The notes: generated by a model not told the origin, from the letters alone. Shown: positions 33,727 through 42,536, counted from the first letter of the stretch. The stretch: 64,000 nucleotides of DNA from Streptomyces sp. B93 (GCF_018070565.1 NZ_JAGPXL010000014.1:1-64000); one strand, 5' to 3'. Numbers and translations are program-made.

Positions 33727-34949
33727 ACGGCCACCCCCCGTACGATCTCGCCGAGGGCCTTCGCGCTCCGGCCAACGGCCCGCTTGCTCTCGCCGAGGGC
33801 CTCCGCCCGCAGCCGTGCCGCGCGTCGCAGCGCGGCCACCGCCGGGTCGTCCGGGTCGCCGCTCTCGCCGCGCGCCGCCGCCAGGACGTCCCCGACCGTC
33901 GCGAGGCCGCCCAGTTCGGCGCGGACCGGGCGGCCGAGGGTGGTCACCGCGCCGGACGCGCGGGAGCGGTCCCGGCAGTGGAAGGCCAGCTCGCAGGCGG
34001 ACAGGCACTCCGGCGCGTAGGTCGCCGGGACCGCCGCCACCGCCGCCGTCAGCTCCTCGGCGGGCAGCTCGGGCGAGAAGCAGACGCCCTCGGGGAGCGT
34101 GTCCGCGATCTCCTCGATACGGGTCAGCCGGTCCAGCTGGCGGCGGGTGACCGCGCGCTGCTTGCGGACGTCGACGGCGGACGCGGTGGGCAGGTTGGAG
34201 AAGTCCTTCGGGCAGACCAGCAGGACGCGGTGGCCCACGCGCGGGGGCGGGTCGAGCCGGGCCGCGACCTCCTCCAGCGCCAGCACGTACACCGCCGCCT
34301 GCCGGGCTGCGGCGCCCACCTTCGCCGGGTCCGCCGACCCGTCCAGCATCGGGAACGACTTGATCTCCACGACCGTCCACCGGCCGTCCGGGTGCACCAC
34401 CACCGCGTCCGGCTCCAGGAACGCCGGGGAACCGGCGACCTCCATCGCCAGCATCGGATGGTCGAGCAGCGTCCAGCCGCCCGCCTCGACGGCCTCCCGC
34501 AGCGCCAGCGCCGTACGCGCGGCACGCCCCTCGGGGCCGGTCGCCGTCAGGTCGGGCACGCTCGCCCCTGCGGGCGGCTCCGCACCGGGGTCGAGCCGCT
34601 CCCGCACGAGCCGCAGCAGCTCGGCGCCGCCGTCGGCCTTGACCCGCGCCTCGAAGGCGTTGCCCCGCATGAAGGCGAACTGGGACTGGCCGAAACCCGA
34701 CGGCGAGCCCAGCGCCTCCGCCAGCCGCGCCTTGTCCACCCCGGCGCCGTCGAGGATCGCCCGTCGTCTGCATCCGGGGTTGGCGGCCAGCGCCGCGAGG
34801 GCGCGTGCGTCCAGTGCCTTCGCCGGTACATCGGGACCGCGCAGCTCAGCGAGCTGGTGCCGGAGCCCCGTCCCCCGCGTCCTTGGGGGCGGCACCCGGC
34901 TCGACTCCGGCTGTGAGCCGCGACTCGCGCTGCCGTGGAATTCGTTCAC
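33723..34949 (-). CDS. RecB/Cas4-like nuclease with four-cysteine Fe-S motif
   Basis: About 408 residues. The start is uncertain: GTG 34949 is used, with TTG 34979 or GTG 34895 possible. PD-(D/E)xK motifs are complete in the RecB order: G-N-x-F-E (Glu100), EPDAVVV (Asp181), VVEIKS (Glu195, Lys197) and QAAVY (Gln217, Tyr221). Cys60 (NPGCRR) and a C-terminal trio Cys315, Cys319, Cys325 (ECLSACELAFHC) match the iron-sulphur staple of Cas4, AddB and Dna2 nucleases. It should be an exonuclease or flap nuclease acting on single-stranded ends. No cas gene or CRISPR array is nearby. First gene of the operon; its 5' end overlaps the PAP2 3' end by about 104 bp. Confidence 0.82.
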   Translation of the reverse strand: MNEFHGSASRGSQPESSRVPPPRTRGTGLRHQLAELRGPDVPAKALDARALAALAANPGCRRRAILDGAGVDKARLAEALGSPSGFGQSQFAFMRGNAFEARVKADGGAELLRLVRERLDPGAEPPAGASVPDLTATGPEGRAARTALALREAVEAGGWTLLDHPMLAMEVAGSPAFLEPDAVVVHPDGRWTVVEIKSFPMLDGSADPAKVGAAARQAAVYVLALEEVAARLDPPPRVGHRVLLVCPKDFSNLPTASAVDVRKQRAVTRRQLDRLTRIEEIADTLPEGVCFSPELPAEELTAAVAAVPATYAPECLSACELAFHCRDRSRASGAVTTLGRPVRAELGGLATVGDVLAAARGESGDPDDPAVAALRRAARLRAEALGESKRAVGRSAKALGEIVRGVAV

Positions 34950-35799
34950 CCGCCGAAGTCTGGCATCCGCCACTGACAATCGAGGCGGGTGCGCCGGCGG
35001 AGCCGCCCGTGACCGGTGTGATCCGCGCCAGCAGCCAGGCCCGCGCCCGCTGCGCGGTCCGCATCACCAGCGGGGTCAGCAGCAGCCCGGCGCCCATCAC
35101 GGCGGCGCCCGCGACCGCGTCGAGGAAGTAGTGGTTGGCGGTGCCCATCACCACGATCGTGGTCACCAGCGGGTAGACCACGCCCGCGATCCGCCCGAGC
35201 CGGTTCCCGCTGTAGCGCCACAGCAGCACACCGCACCACAGCGCCCAGCCCACGTGCAGGCTCGGCATCGCCGCGTACTGGTTCGTCAGCCCGCCGAGCC
35301 CGCGCGGCGCGCTCGCCTCACCGGCCCACCAGCCGTACGAGCTGTACTGGGCCATCGTGTCCACGAAGCCGTGCCCGGCGTCGAGCAGCCGGGGCGGGCA
35401 GGTCGGCAGCAGGGTGAAGCCGATCAGGCCGAGGAACGTCGACGTCATCAGCCAGGTGCGGGCGGCGCGGTAGTGCACGGTCCGGGAGCGGAAGATCCAC
35501 ACCAGGATCACGGGGGTAACGAGATAGTGCAGCGACGCGTACCAGAAGTCCGCCGGGACGCCGATCCACGCCTCGCTCGTGAAGAGACGGTTGAGCGGGT
35601 GCTCCGCGTTGATGTGGAGCACCTTCTCGATCCTGAGGATCGCCAGGCCGTGGTCCACCGCCGTGGACACATCACCGCGGGCGAGCAGCCGGCCGGCCGA
35701 GTAGCAGGCGTACACCAGGAGGATCAGCGGCAGCTCGGTCCACCAGCGCAGCCGGGGCCGACCGGTCGCCTCGGTGCCCGGTGTCTCGGCGTGCGGCAT
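34846..35799 (-). CDS. PAP2-superfamily membrane phosphatase
   Basis: 317 residues from ATG 35799 with GGGAGG upstream. Six membrane segments are predicted between about 20 and 260. PAP2 motifs: a CPPRLLD region, MPSLHVGWA (Ser-His) and the C-terminal histidine in NHYFLDAVAG. Such enzymes dephosphorylate lipid phosphates or transfer phosphoinositol headgroups (inositol phosphoceramide synthase-like). A 55-residue hydrophilic tail rich in Ala/Gly/Pro is encoded in the stretch shared with the nuclease start. The same-strand overlap is unusually long. Confidence 0.85.
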   Translation of the reverse strand: MPHAETPGTEATGRPRLRWWTELPLILLVYACYSAGRLLARGDVSTAVDHGLAILRIEKVLHINAEHPLNRLFTSEAWIGVPADFWYASLHYLVTPVILVWIFRSRTVHYRAARTWLMTSTFLGLIGFTLLPTCPPRLLDAGHGFVDTMAQYSSYGWWAGEASAPRGLGGLTNQYAAMPSLHVGWALWCGVLLWRYSGNRLGRIAGVVYPLVTTIVVMGTANHYFLDAVAGAAVMGAGLLLTPLVMRTAQRARAWLLARITPVTGGSAGAPASIVSGGCQTSAGERIPRQRESRLTAGVEPGAAPKDAGDGAPAPAR

Positions 35800-35990
35800 C
35801 CGTCGCCCTCCCCCTTCTTGGTCACGCGGCACCGTGTGGGCCGGCCGCCCACTTTACGGCGTATGTGCGGCCCGGCAGGTGCCTCGGCCCTGATAGACGC
35901 AGAGATCGACCCGTGGGTTGCTCCCGCACAGCGTGCGCGATGATGGAGGGGTTCCGCCTCCCGTTTCCCGATTTCCCCGGAAGGTCGCTC

Positions 35991-36590
35991 ATGGCTCCGC
36001 GCATCCTGCTGGCCCGGCACGGACAGACCGAGTGGTCGCTGTCCGGCAAGCACACCGGCAGGACCGACGTACCCCTCCTGGAGGAGGGGCGGCGCGGCGC
36101 GAAGCTCCTCGGCGAGCGGCTGCACCGGGCGCCGTACGACGGGCTGCCGGGGGCCGAGGTGCGGACCAGCCCGCTGGCACGCGCGCGTGAGACGTGCGAA
36201 CTCGCGGGTTTCGGGGAGCGGGCGCGCGGCTGGGACGCGCTGATGGAGTGGGACTACGGGTCGTACGAGGGGATGACCCCCGCCGAGATACAGGACGTCC
36301 GCCCCGGTTGGCTGATATGGCGGGACGGGGTCCCCGGGGGCGAGAGCCTCGCCGAGGTGACCGCACGCGCGGACGAGGTCGTCGCCTGGGCGCGCGAGCG
36401 TGAGGGCGATGTGCTGGTCTTCGCCCACGGGCACATCCTGCGGTCCGTCGCGGCGCGCTGGCTCGGCCTGCCGCTCGACTTCGCCGCCCGTGTCCGCCTC
36501 AACCCGACCAGCCTGTCCGTCCTGGGGTGGGCCTATGGGGAGCCCGCCATCGAGACGTGGAACGACGTGGGGCACCTGGCGCCCGCGTGA
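35991..36590 (+). CDS. Histidine phosphatase family protein (phosphoglycerate mutase-like)
   Basis: 199 residues from ATG 35991 with GGAAGG upstream. The phosphoacceptor is in LARHGQTEW (RHG at residues 8-10), Glu is in ALMEWDYGSYEGM and the second His is in FAHGHILR. This matches the GpmB/CobC-like branch, with many substrates (phosphoglycolate, phosphorylated sugars). The real substrate cannot be told. It is divergent from the PAP2 gene and convergent with the XRE-TPR regulator, with 15 bp between the stops. Confidence 0.87.
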   Translation: MAPRILLARHGQTEWSLSGKHTGRTDVPLLEEGRRGAKLLGERLHRAPYDGLPGAEVRTSPLARARETCELAGFGERARGWDALMEWDYGSYEGMTPAEIQDVRPGWLIWRDGVPGGESLAEVTARADEVVAWAREREGDVLVFAHGHILRSVAARWLGLPLDFAARVRLNPTSLSVLGWAYGEPAIETWNDVGHLAPA

Positions 36591-36605
36591 CGGCGCGCCG
36601 AGCGC

Positions 36606-38078
36606 TCACGCGGGGCGCCCCTCGTGTCGCTCCAGGAACTCCGACACCCCGGAAGCCCGCCGGTGCGGCAGCAGCACCCGCGCGGTTCCCGCGAGCATCG
36701 CCTGGACCCGGGACGACTGCACCTGGTCCAGCAGGTCGAGCACCCGCATGCCCGCCGCCGCGGCCTCGTCCGGCCGTCCGCCGCGCGCCAGGTCGTCCGC
36801 GAGTTCCGCGGTGTAGAGGGCGATGTTGCGGGTGAAGTGGGGGTCCTGGAGCCGGGCGGCCCGGCGGGCGTGCCGGGCGGCGCGCGGCCAGTCGCCGAGC
36901 ATGGACCAGCACTGCGCCTCCAGGCCCTCCAGTTCGGCCTCTCCGTAGAAGCTCATCCACTCGGGGTCGGCGTCCGAGTGGCCCCGCCCGAAGAGGGCCT
37001 GCGCCCGTACGAGCGCCTGTTCGCAGCCCGCGCGGTCGGCGAGGCCCGCCCAGCCGCCCGCCTCGCGCAGCGCGAGCAGCGACATCAGGCGGTCCGAGCC
37101 GAGCGGCCGGGCGATGCGCTGTGCGGCCTGGGCCGCCCGCACCGCCTCCCGGGGCCGTCCGCAGTCCCGCGCCAGGAACGCCGTGTTGCAGAAGGCGTGC
37201 GCCTCCAGGCCCGCGTCCCCGGTCACCCGGGCGGTGGCGAGGGCTTCGGCGTAGTGGGAGCGGGCGTCGTCGAAGCGGCCGGAGTCATGGGCCAGCCAGC
37301 CCACGGAGATGGCCAGTTCACCGGCGCCGGAGTGCAGCCGGTCGGCGGTCACCTGCCGGGTCGTACCGGCGTCCAGCAGCGCGTAGGCGGCGCGCAGGGG
37401 AGCCGCCGCGCGCCGGTAGAGCCCGTCCGCGCCGTGCCGGTCGTCCAGCAGCCGGATTCTGCGGACCGCCTCTTCGAGGACGCTCGCCTCGCTCGCCCCG
37501 GCGCGCCGCACGGGACGTTCCGCGGCGGCGGCGTCGAAGGCGAGCCCGAACGGGCCCAGCGAGGCGGCGGCCACGGTGGCGCCCCCGCCGGTCATGAATG
37601 CGCGACGCAGCACGTCGCTCTCCTCGTAGTTGTCGTGCGTGTCGTACGGGCCCAGCGGGTCGTACGGATTCCGCGGGTCGTACGGATCCTGCGTGTCATA
37701 CGGCTCATAGGCCACACGCGTCTCACTGATGGTGTTCGGCGGGCTCGTGGTGTGCACGACAGGCGCCTCCGACGCGGAGCGCGCGCCGCGTCCGCGTACG
37801 GACGAGCGGGGCGCGAACCCCAGGTCGGTGAGCGTGCGACCGGGGAACATGTGCAGGAACACCCGCTCGTACGCGTAGTTGGGGCAGCGGATCTCACCCG
37901 ATTCCACCCGGCCGATGTAGCGCGCGTCACAGCACACCCGCTCACCGATCTCCCGGGCGGCCCGGCGGACCGCCGCCGCGAACTCGGCCGGTGAACGCCC
38001 GCCGCGCAGACCGCGGAAGACGAGGTTCGGCCGGGCTGGCCGGTCTGGCTGGGACGAGGTCACCGTTGACGACGTCAT
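36606..38078 (-). CDS. XRE/TPR-type regulator (NsdA-like)
   Basis: 490 residues from ATG 38078 with GAGGA upstream. The N-terminal DNA-binding region (about 20-90: FAAAVRRAAREIGER, YIGRVESGEIRCP) is followed by a linker with YDP-type repeats (about 120-150), a conserved DVLRRAFMTGGG hydrophobic element (about 155-185), and a long tetratricopeptide array (about 205-470). This layout is shared with NsdA, a repressor of sporulation and antibiotic production in S. coelicolor. Divergent from a small gene whose relative at 51971 also pairs with an XRE-TPR gene, indicating a functional pair. Confidence 0.82.
   Translation of the reverse strand: MTSSTVTSSQPDRPARPNLVFRGLRGGRSPAEFAAAVRRAAREIGERVCCDARYIGRVESGEIRCPNYAYERVFLHMFPGRTLTDLGFAPRSSVRGRGARSASEAPVVHTTSPPNTISETRVAYEPYDTQDPYDPRNPYDPLGPYDTHDNYEESDVLRRAFMTGGGATVAAASLGPFGLAFDAAAAERPVRRAGASEASVLEEAVRRIRLLDDRHGADGLYRRAAAPLRAAYALLDAGTTRQVTADRLHSGAGELAISVGWLAHDSGRFDDARSHYAEALATARVTGDAGLEAHAFCNTAFLARDCGRPREAVRAAQAAQRIARPLGSDRLMSLLALREAGGWAGLADRAGCEQALVRAQALFGRGHSDADPEWMSFYGEAELEGLEAQCWSMLGDWPRAARHARRAARLQDPHFTRNIALYTAELADDLARGGRPDEAAAAGMRVLDLLDQVQSSRVQAMLAGTARVLLPHRRASGVSEFLERHEGRPA
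37635..37705. repeat. In-frame 18-bp tandem repeat coding for YDP units
   Basis: GTCGTACGG-type words recur about every 18 bp, four to five times, within the regulator linker, giving Tyr-Asp-Pro or Tyr-Asp-Thr units. The copy number may vary among strains. Confidence 0.75.
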
Positions 38079-38358
38079 GGCCGGGTCCTCTCGTGCGAAC
38101 CGTCGAACCATGCCGGACCCGGGATGAGTTGCCCGTGCTGTCGGCATGGATTCCCCGGTTCCGGCGAGCAAGAAAGTACCTGCTGTATCGGGTTCGCCAC
38201 GCAGTGTTTGGCTACAAACCGGATATCTCATCCGTGATCTGCCATGAAGTGCCATCCTTTGCGGCGGACTTCCGCCGTAGCCGTTGACGCCGCCAGGCGT
38301 TGAACCCGGTGGACCGGGAGCCGCCCGACCCCCGGCCTGCTCGCCCAAGGAGGGTTTC

Positions 38359-38772
38359 GTGGTGGAGGCCGGGATGGAGACGACGACCCCGAGAACGGCA
38401 CCGGCGGCGACGGCGGCGGCACCGCAGGCCGGCTGCGACCTCGTGACCGTACCGGCCCGGCAGGGCCTGGAAGCCGTCGACATCCTGCGGCGGGGCGCCG
38501 GGGACGGCGTCGGCCCCGTTCTGCACGACGACGACTGTGACACCCTCTGCTTCGTGGTCCCGGCCGGTACGGCGGACGCCTGGGACGTGCCCGGCAGCGT
38601 CTGCACCCAGACCGACGGCCGGGGACAGAGCCTCGTACCCGAACCGCCCGTGGCGGGCGCCGACTGGCTGCTGCCGCCCGACGAGGCCGACGGAGCCACC
38701 GACCCGGCCGTACTGCGGCGGGCCCTCGGGGAGGCGGCCCGGATCATCGAGGCGGCGGACAGCTGCCGCTGA
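38359..38772 (+). CDS. Small protein paired with XRE-TPR regulator
   Basis: 137 residues from GTG 38359 with AAGGAGG 6 bases upstream (ATG 38374 possible). No known domain. The core pattern CDTLCFVVPAGTADAWDV, then a W-x-x-P segment and a TDPAVLRRAL-type C-terminal helix, aligns with the protein at 51971 (YYFVPVGTAADWDV, LTDPAALRAAI). Both are small, cytosolic and face an XRE-TPR regulator gene. I infer an antagonist or effector-sensing partner of that regulator. Confidence 0.75.
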   Translation: MVEAGMETTTPRTAPAATAAAPQAGCDLVTVPARQGLEAVDILRRGAGDGVGPVLHDDDCDTLCFVVPAGTADAWDVPGSVCTQTDGRGQSLVPEPPVAGADWLLPPDEADGATDPAVLRRALGEAARIIEAADSCR

Positions 38773-38820
38773 GGGCGCACGGCGGCCCGCCCTCCCCTCC
38801 CTTCCTGCGACAATGACCGG

Positions 38821-39690
38821 ATGGGAAGGTCCAGGAACGCACGGCGCGGACAGGCCGCCACCGCCCCGGTCGTCGAGCCCGTCGACGGAGGGCTCGCCGA
38901 GCTGACCCCCGACCGGGACCGGGCACGCGCGTGGACCCTGCACATCGACGGCGCCCCGCAGTCGCACGTCGACCTCGACGACCCGACCTGCCTGGACTTC
39001 GAGTACCAGCGCCGCCTCGGCCACGTCATCGACCTCGCCGCGCCGCCCGGGAGCCCCGTGCACGCCGTGCACCTCGGCGGCGGCGCCCTCACCCTGGCCC
39101 GCTACGTCGCCGCCACCCGCCCCCGCTCCACCCAGCAGGTCGTCGAACGCGACGCGCCCCTCGTCCAACTGGTCCGCCGCGAGCTGCCGCTGCCCGCCGG
39201 CGCCCGCGTCCGGGTGCGGTCGGCGGACGCCCGCGAAGGGCTGGCCAAGGTGCCCGACGGCTGGGCCGACCTCGTCATCACCGATGTCTTCAGCGGCGCC
39301 CGCACCCCCGCCCACCTCACCTCCGCCGAGTTCCTCGACGAGGCCCGCCGCGCCCTGCGCCCCGGCGGGGTGTACGCCGCCAACCTCGCCGACGGCCCGC
39401 CGCTCGCCCACCTGCGCGGCCAGATCGCCACCGCCGCCGCCCGCTTCGGGGAACTCGCCCTGATCGCCGACCCGGCCGTACTGCGCGGCAAGCGCTTCGG
39501 CAACGCCGTCCTGGTCGCCGCCGACCAGCCGCTGCCCGTCGCGGAACTCACCCGCCGCGCCGCCTCCGACCGGCAGCCGGCCCGCGTCGAACACGGCCGG
39601 GCGCTCCTCGACTTCACCGGCGGCGCGCCGGTCGTCACGGACGCCGCGGCGGTCGCCTCACCGGCCCCGCCCCCGTCGGTGTTCCGCTGA
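38821..39690 (+). CDS. Spermidine synthase-like SAM-binding protein
   Basis: 289 residues. The Rossmann SAM/dcSAM site is VHLGGGALTLARY (about 80-92), the acidic VVERD follows strand 2, and DLVITDVFSGARTP (about 150-163) is the polyamine-synthase gate-like motif. Length and pattern fit the actinobacterial fused-spermidine-synthase-like family, whose members often lack proven aminopropyltransferase activity. The 24-residue basic N-terminus and Pro-rich C-terminus are additions. It follows the small regulator partner by 48 bp and may be in the same transcript. Confidence 0.82.
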   Translation: MGRSRNARRGQAATAPVVEPVDGGLAELTPDRDRARAWTLHIDGAPQSHVDLDDPTCLDFEYQRRLGHVIDLAAPPGSPVHAVHLGGGALTLARYVAATRPRSTQQVVERDAPLVQLVRRELPLPAGARVRVRSADAREGLAKVPDGWADLVITDVFSGARTPAHLTSAEFLDEARRALRPGGVYAANLADGPPLAHLRGQIATAAARFGELALIADPAVLRGKRFGNAVLVAADQPLPVAELTRRAASDRQPARVEHGRALLDFTGGAPVVTDAAAVASPAPPPSVFR

Positions 39691-39721
39691 CCGGACGGTC
39701 GTCACGACCCCGCGGGGGCGG

Positions 39722-40267
39722 TCAGTACGACCCGATCTCCACCCGCGGCGGACCGTCGTGCCAGGTGCAGAACACCGACACCCGGTCGGCGCCCGACGCG
39801 AACTCCACCCGGATCCACGACTCCGTCTTCCACACCTGCATCGACCAGCCCGCGTCCGGGGTCGCCGAGACCAGGGTCGCGTGGTCGTCGCGCAGATCGA
39901 ACACCGCCCGGCCGCCGTCGGTGTCGTAGCTCTTCACCTCGCCGGAGGACGTGGGGGTCGCCGCGGGCGTGGGGGAGGAGGGCCCGGGCTCCGTGGACGG
40001 GGTGGGCGAGGTGCTCGGCGCGGTGGGGGCGCTCGGGCTCGGGGACGGGTCAGCCGGGGTCTTCGAGGGGCCGGGGCGGCGGGTGCTCGCCGAGGTGGCC
40101 AGCGGCTGGGAGTCCTGGGTGGTCGCGTCCGCCGCGGTGACGGGCAGGGCGCGGGGCGGGTCGTAGACCGTGCCCTCCAGGACCGTGTGCACGCCCCACC
40201 AGGACAGCGCGGCCGCGGCACCGGTGGCCATCGACCAGGCGAGTACGTGTACGAATCCTCTGAGCAT
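39722..40267 (-). CDS. Membrane-anchored extracytoplasmic protein of unknown function
   Basis: 181 residues from ATG 40267 (GTG 40294 possible). One N-terminal membrane segment (about 7-28) is followed by a Pro/Thr/Ser-rich linker (about 45-115) and a small C-terminal beta domain (about 120-180) with one cysteine (VFCTWHDGPPRVEIGSY). The type II topology suggests a wall-spanning exposed domain. It is divergent from the two-component system at 40380, so it could be its target or sensor accessory. No family recognised. Confidence 0.72.
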   Translation of the reverse strand: MLRGFVHVLAWSMATGAAAALSWWGVHTVLEGTVYDPPRALPVTAADATTQDSQPLATSASTRRPGPSKTPADPSPSPSAPTAPSTSPTPSTEPGPSSPTPAATPTSSGEVKSYDTDGGRAVFDLRDDHATLVSATPDAGWSMQVWKTESWIRVEFASGADRVSVFCTWHDGPPRVEIGSY

Positions 40268-40379
40268 CGCGGGCCATACTGCCTCACCCGTCACGGCGGG
40301 CGCAGCCGGGGGGAGTTATCCACAGGCGGTTGTCCACAGGCCCGGACCGGTGCCGCCCGAATGGCGTACGGTGCGGCGC

Positions 40380-41090
40380 ATGGCAAGTGTGCTCGTGGTC
40401 GAGGACGACCAGTTCGTACGCTCGGCGCTGATCAGGCACCTGACCGACGCCGCGCACACCGTGCGCAGCGTGGGTACGGCGCTGGAGGCGCTGCGCGAGG
40501 TCGCCCATCTCCGTTTCGACGTGGTCATCCTGGACCTCGGACTGCCCGACCTCGACGGGTCCGAGGCCCTGAAGATGCTGCGCGGCATCACCGACGTCCC
40601 GGTGATCATCGCCACCGCCCGGGACGACGAGGCGGAGATCGTCCGGCTGCTCAACGCGGGCGCGGACGACTATCTGACCAAGCCGTTCTCCGTCGAGCAC
40701 CTCTCGGCCCGGATCGCCGCCGTGCTGCGCCGCGCCCGCGCCGCCAGCGCCGAGACCGCGCCCGACACCGTGCTGCGGGTCGGCGGACTGACGGTGGACC
40801 CCCTGCGCCGCCAGGCCGAACTGGACGGGGAGCGCCTCGACCTGACCCGCCGCGAGTTCGACCTGCTCGCCTTCCTCGCGGGCCGCCCCGGCGTCGTCGT
40901 ACCACGCCGCGACCTGCTCGCCGAGGTCTGGCAGCAGTCGTACGGCGACGACCAGACCATCGACGTCCATCTGTCCTGGCTACGGCGGAAACTGGGCGAG
41001 ACGGCGGCCCGGCCCCGCTATCTGCACACCCTGCGCGGGGTCGGCGTGAAGCTGGAGCCACCGGCCGGGGAAACGGGGCTGACCCGATGA
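40380..41090 (+). CDS. OmpR/PhoB-family response regulator
   Basis: 236 residues. The receiver domain (1-120) has acidic residues VVEDD, the phospho-acceptor Asp in VVILDLGLPD and the Lys in LTKPF. The winged helix (about 140-228) shows LTRREFDLLAFLAGRPG and the recognition-helix region DDQTIDVHLSWLRRKL. The stop overlaps the kinase start (ATGA). 11-bp direct repeats upstream of the next chitinase gene are a plausible binding site. Confidence 0.92.
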   Translation: MASVLVVEDDQFVRSALIRHLTDAAHTVRSVGTALEALREVAHLRFDVVILDLGLPDLDGSEALKMLRGITDVPVIIATARDDEAEIVRLLNAGADDYLTKPFSVEHLSARIAAVLRRARAASAETAPDTVLRVGGLTVDPLRRQAELDGERLDLTRREFDLLAFLAGRPGVVVPRRDLLAEVWQQSYGDDQTIDVHLSWLRRKLGETAARPRYLHTLRGVGVKLEPPAGETGLTR

Positions 41091-42520
41091 GGTGGGCACT
41101 GGTCAAGGTCTCGCTCGCGGTCACCGCCATGGTCGTGGTCGCCTTCGCCGTACCGCTCGGGCTGGTCATCAAGGAGATGGCCCGCGACCGCGCCTTCGCC
41201 AACGCCGAGCGGGAGGCCGCCGCGATCGCTCCGGCGCTGTCCATCACCACCGACCGCGACCAGCTGGAACGGGTCGTCGCCTCCGCGGGCTCGGACGACG
41301 GCATGGCCGTGCACATCCCGGCCGTCGAGGGCTCGGGTGACGAACAGGAGGCGGCGGCCGTCGAGATCGGACGGCAGCGCGCCACCGACCAGGACATCGA
41401 GGCCACCCGGAAGATGGGCCGCGCCTCCACCGCGCGCGTGCCCGGAGGTTCGGCCCTGCTCCAGCCCGTGGCGCTCAGCTCCGGCCAGATCGCCGTGGTC
41501 GAGGTGCACATCCCGGACACCGCCGTCGGCAAGGGCGTCGGCACCGCGTGGACGGTCCTCGCCGGGGTCGGCCTGGCGCTGATCGTCGGCTCCGTCGCGG
41601 TCGCCGACCGGCTGGGCGTGCGGATGGTGCGGCCCGCGCAGCGCCTCGTCCGGGGCGCCCGGGAACTCGGCGAGGGCAAGCTCGGGGCGCGCGTGCCGGA
41701 GGAGGGGCCGACCGAACTGCGGCTCGCGGCGGTGTCGTTCAACTCGATGGCCGACCAGGTCGTGCAACTCCTCGCCAACGAGAGGGAACTGGCGGCCGAC
41801 CTCTCCCACCGCCTGCGCACCCCGCTGACCGTGCTCCGGCTGAATGCCGCCTCACTCGGCGACGGACCGGCCGCCGAGCAGACCCGCGCCGCCGTCGCCC
41901 AGCTGGAGCGGGAGGTCGACACCATCATCCGCACCGCCCGCGAGGCCAAGCCGCAGACCGCGGCCGTGGGGCCCGGCGCCGGGTGCGACGCGGCCGAAGT
42001 GGTCCGCGAGCGGATGGAGTTCTGGTCGGCGCTCGCCGAGGACGAGGGCCGCAAGTGGCGGGTCGCCGGGGTGGACCGGCCGGTGCGGATACCCGTGGCC
42101 CGCGCCGACCTCGCCGCCGCCCTGGACGCGCTCCTCGGCAATGTCTTCCGGCACACCCGGGAGGGCACCGCCTTCGCGGTCGACGTCCACAACGGGGAGG
42201 ACGCGGTGATCGTCCTGGTCTCCGACGCGGGCCCCGGCATAGCCGACCCCGAGGCCGCGATGTCCCGGGGCCGCGGCTCCGGCACCGACGGCTCCACCGG
42301 CCTCGGCCTGGACATCGTCCGCCGCCTCGCCGAATCCACCGGCGGCGACGTCCGCATCGGCTCCTCCGTCCTCGGCGGCACGGAGATCCGCATCTGGATC
42401 CAGCTCGACGACCGCGAAGGGGCACCGCTTAGGCGGGGACACCGGGGCGCGGTCCGCCGCCGCCGTGCCTCCAAGCCGGTCGCGACGGCGGGGCGGGGAG
42501 GGCGTGGGGCGTCGGTTTAA
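41087..42520 (+). CDS. Sensor histidine kinase
   Basis: 477 residues. Two membrane segments (about 8-27 and 150-172) bracket an extracytoplasmic loop of about 120 residues. A HAMP region (about 175-230) follows, then the phospho-acceptor in LSHRLRTPLT, an N-box LLGNVFRHT, G1 VSDAGPGI and G2 STGLGLDIV. A basic C-terminal tail (about 450-477) is extra. Partner of the response regulator through a 4-bp overlap. The signal is unknown; the neighbourhood hints at cell-envelope or chitin-related stimuli. Confidence 0.9.
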   Translation: MRWALVKVSLAVTAMVVVAFAVPLGLVIKEMARDRAFANAEREAAAIAPALSITTDRDQLERVVASAGSDDGMAVHIPAVEGSGDEQEAAAVEIGRQRATDQDIEATRKMGRASTARVPGGSALLQPVALSSGQIAVVEVHIPDTAVGKGVGTAWTVLAGVGLALIVGSVAVADRLGVRMVRPAQRLVRGARELGEGKLGARVPEEGPTELRLAAVSFNSMADQVVQLLANERELAADLSHRLRTPLTVLRLNAASLGDGPAAEQTRAAVAQLEREVDTIIRTAREAKPQTAAVGPGAGCDAAEVVRERMEFWSALAEDEGRKWRVAGVDRPVRIPVARADLAAALDALLGNVFRHTREGTAFAVDVHNGEDAVIVLVSDAGPGIADPEAAMSRGRGSGTDGSTGLGLDIVRRLAESTGGDVRIGSSVLGGTEIRIWIQLDDREGAPLRRGHRGAVRRRRASKPVATAGRGGRGASV

Positions 42521-42536
42521 TCGGCCCCGATGCCTT

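Noticed and set aside
32137..34773. 878-codon form of the 529-aa operon protein
   Set aside because: The upstream 349 codons are a shifted-frame reading of the nuclease. ATG 33726 with the ATGA overlap is better.
39758..42520. Long plus-strand frame covering the kinase and upstream genes
   Set aside because: Only the last 477 codons (the kinase) show protein-like sequence. The earlier part is a shadow of the minus-strand gene and the response regulator.
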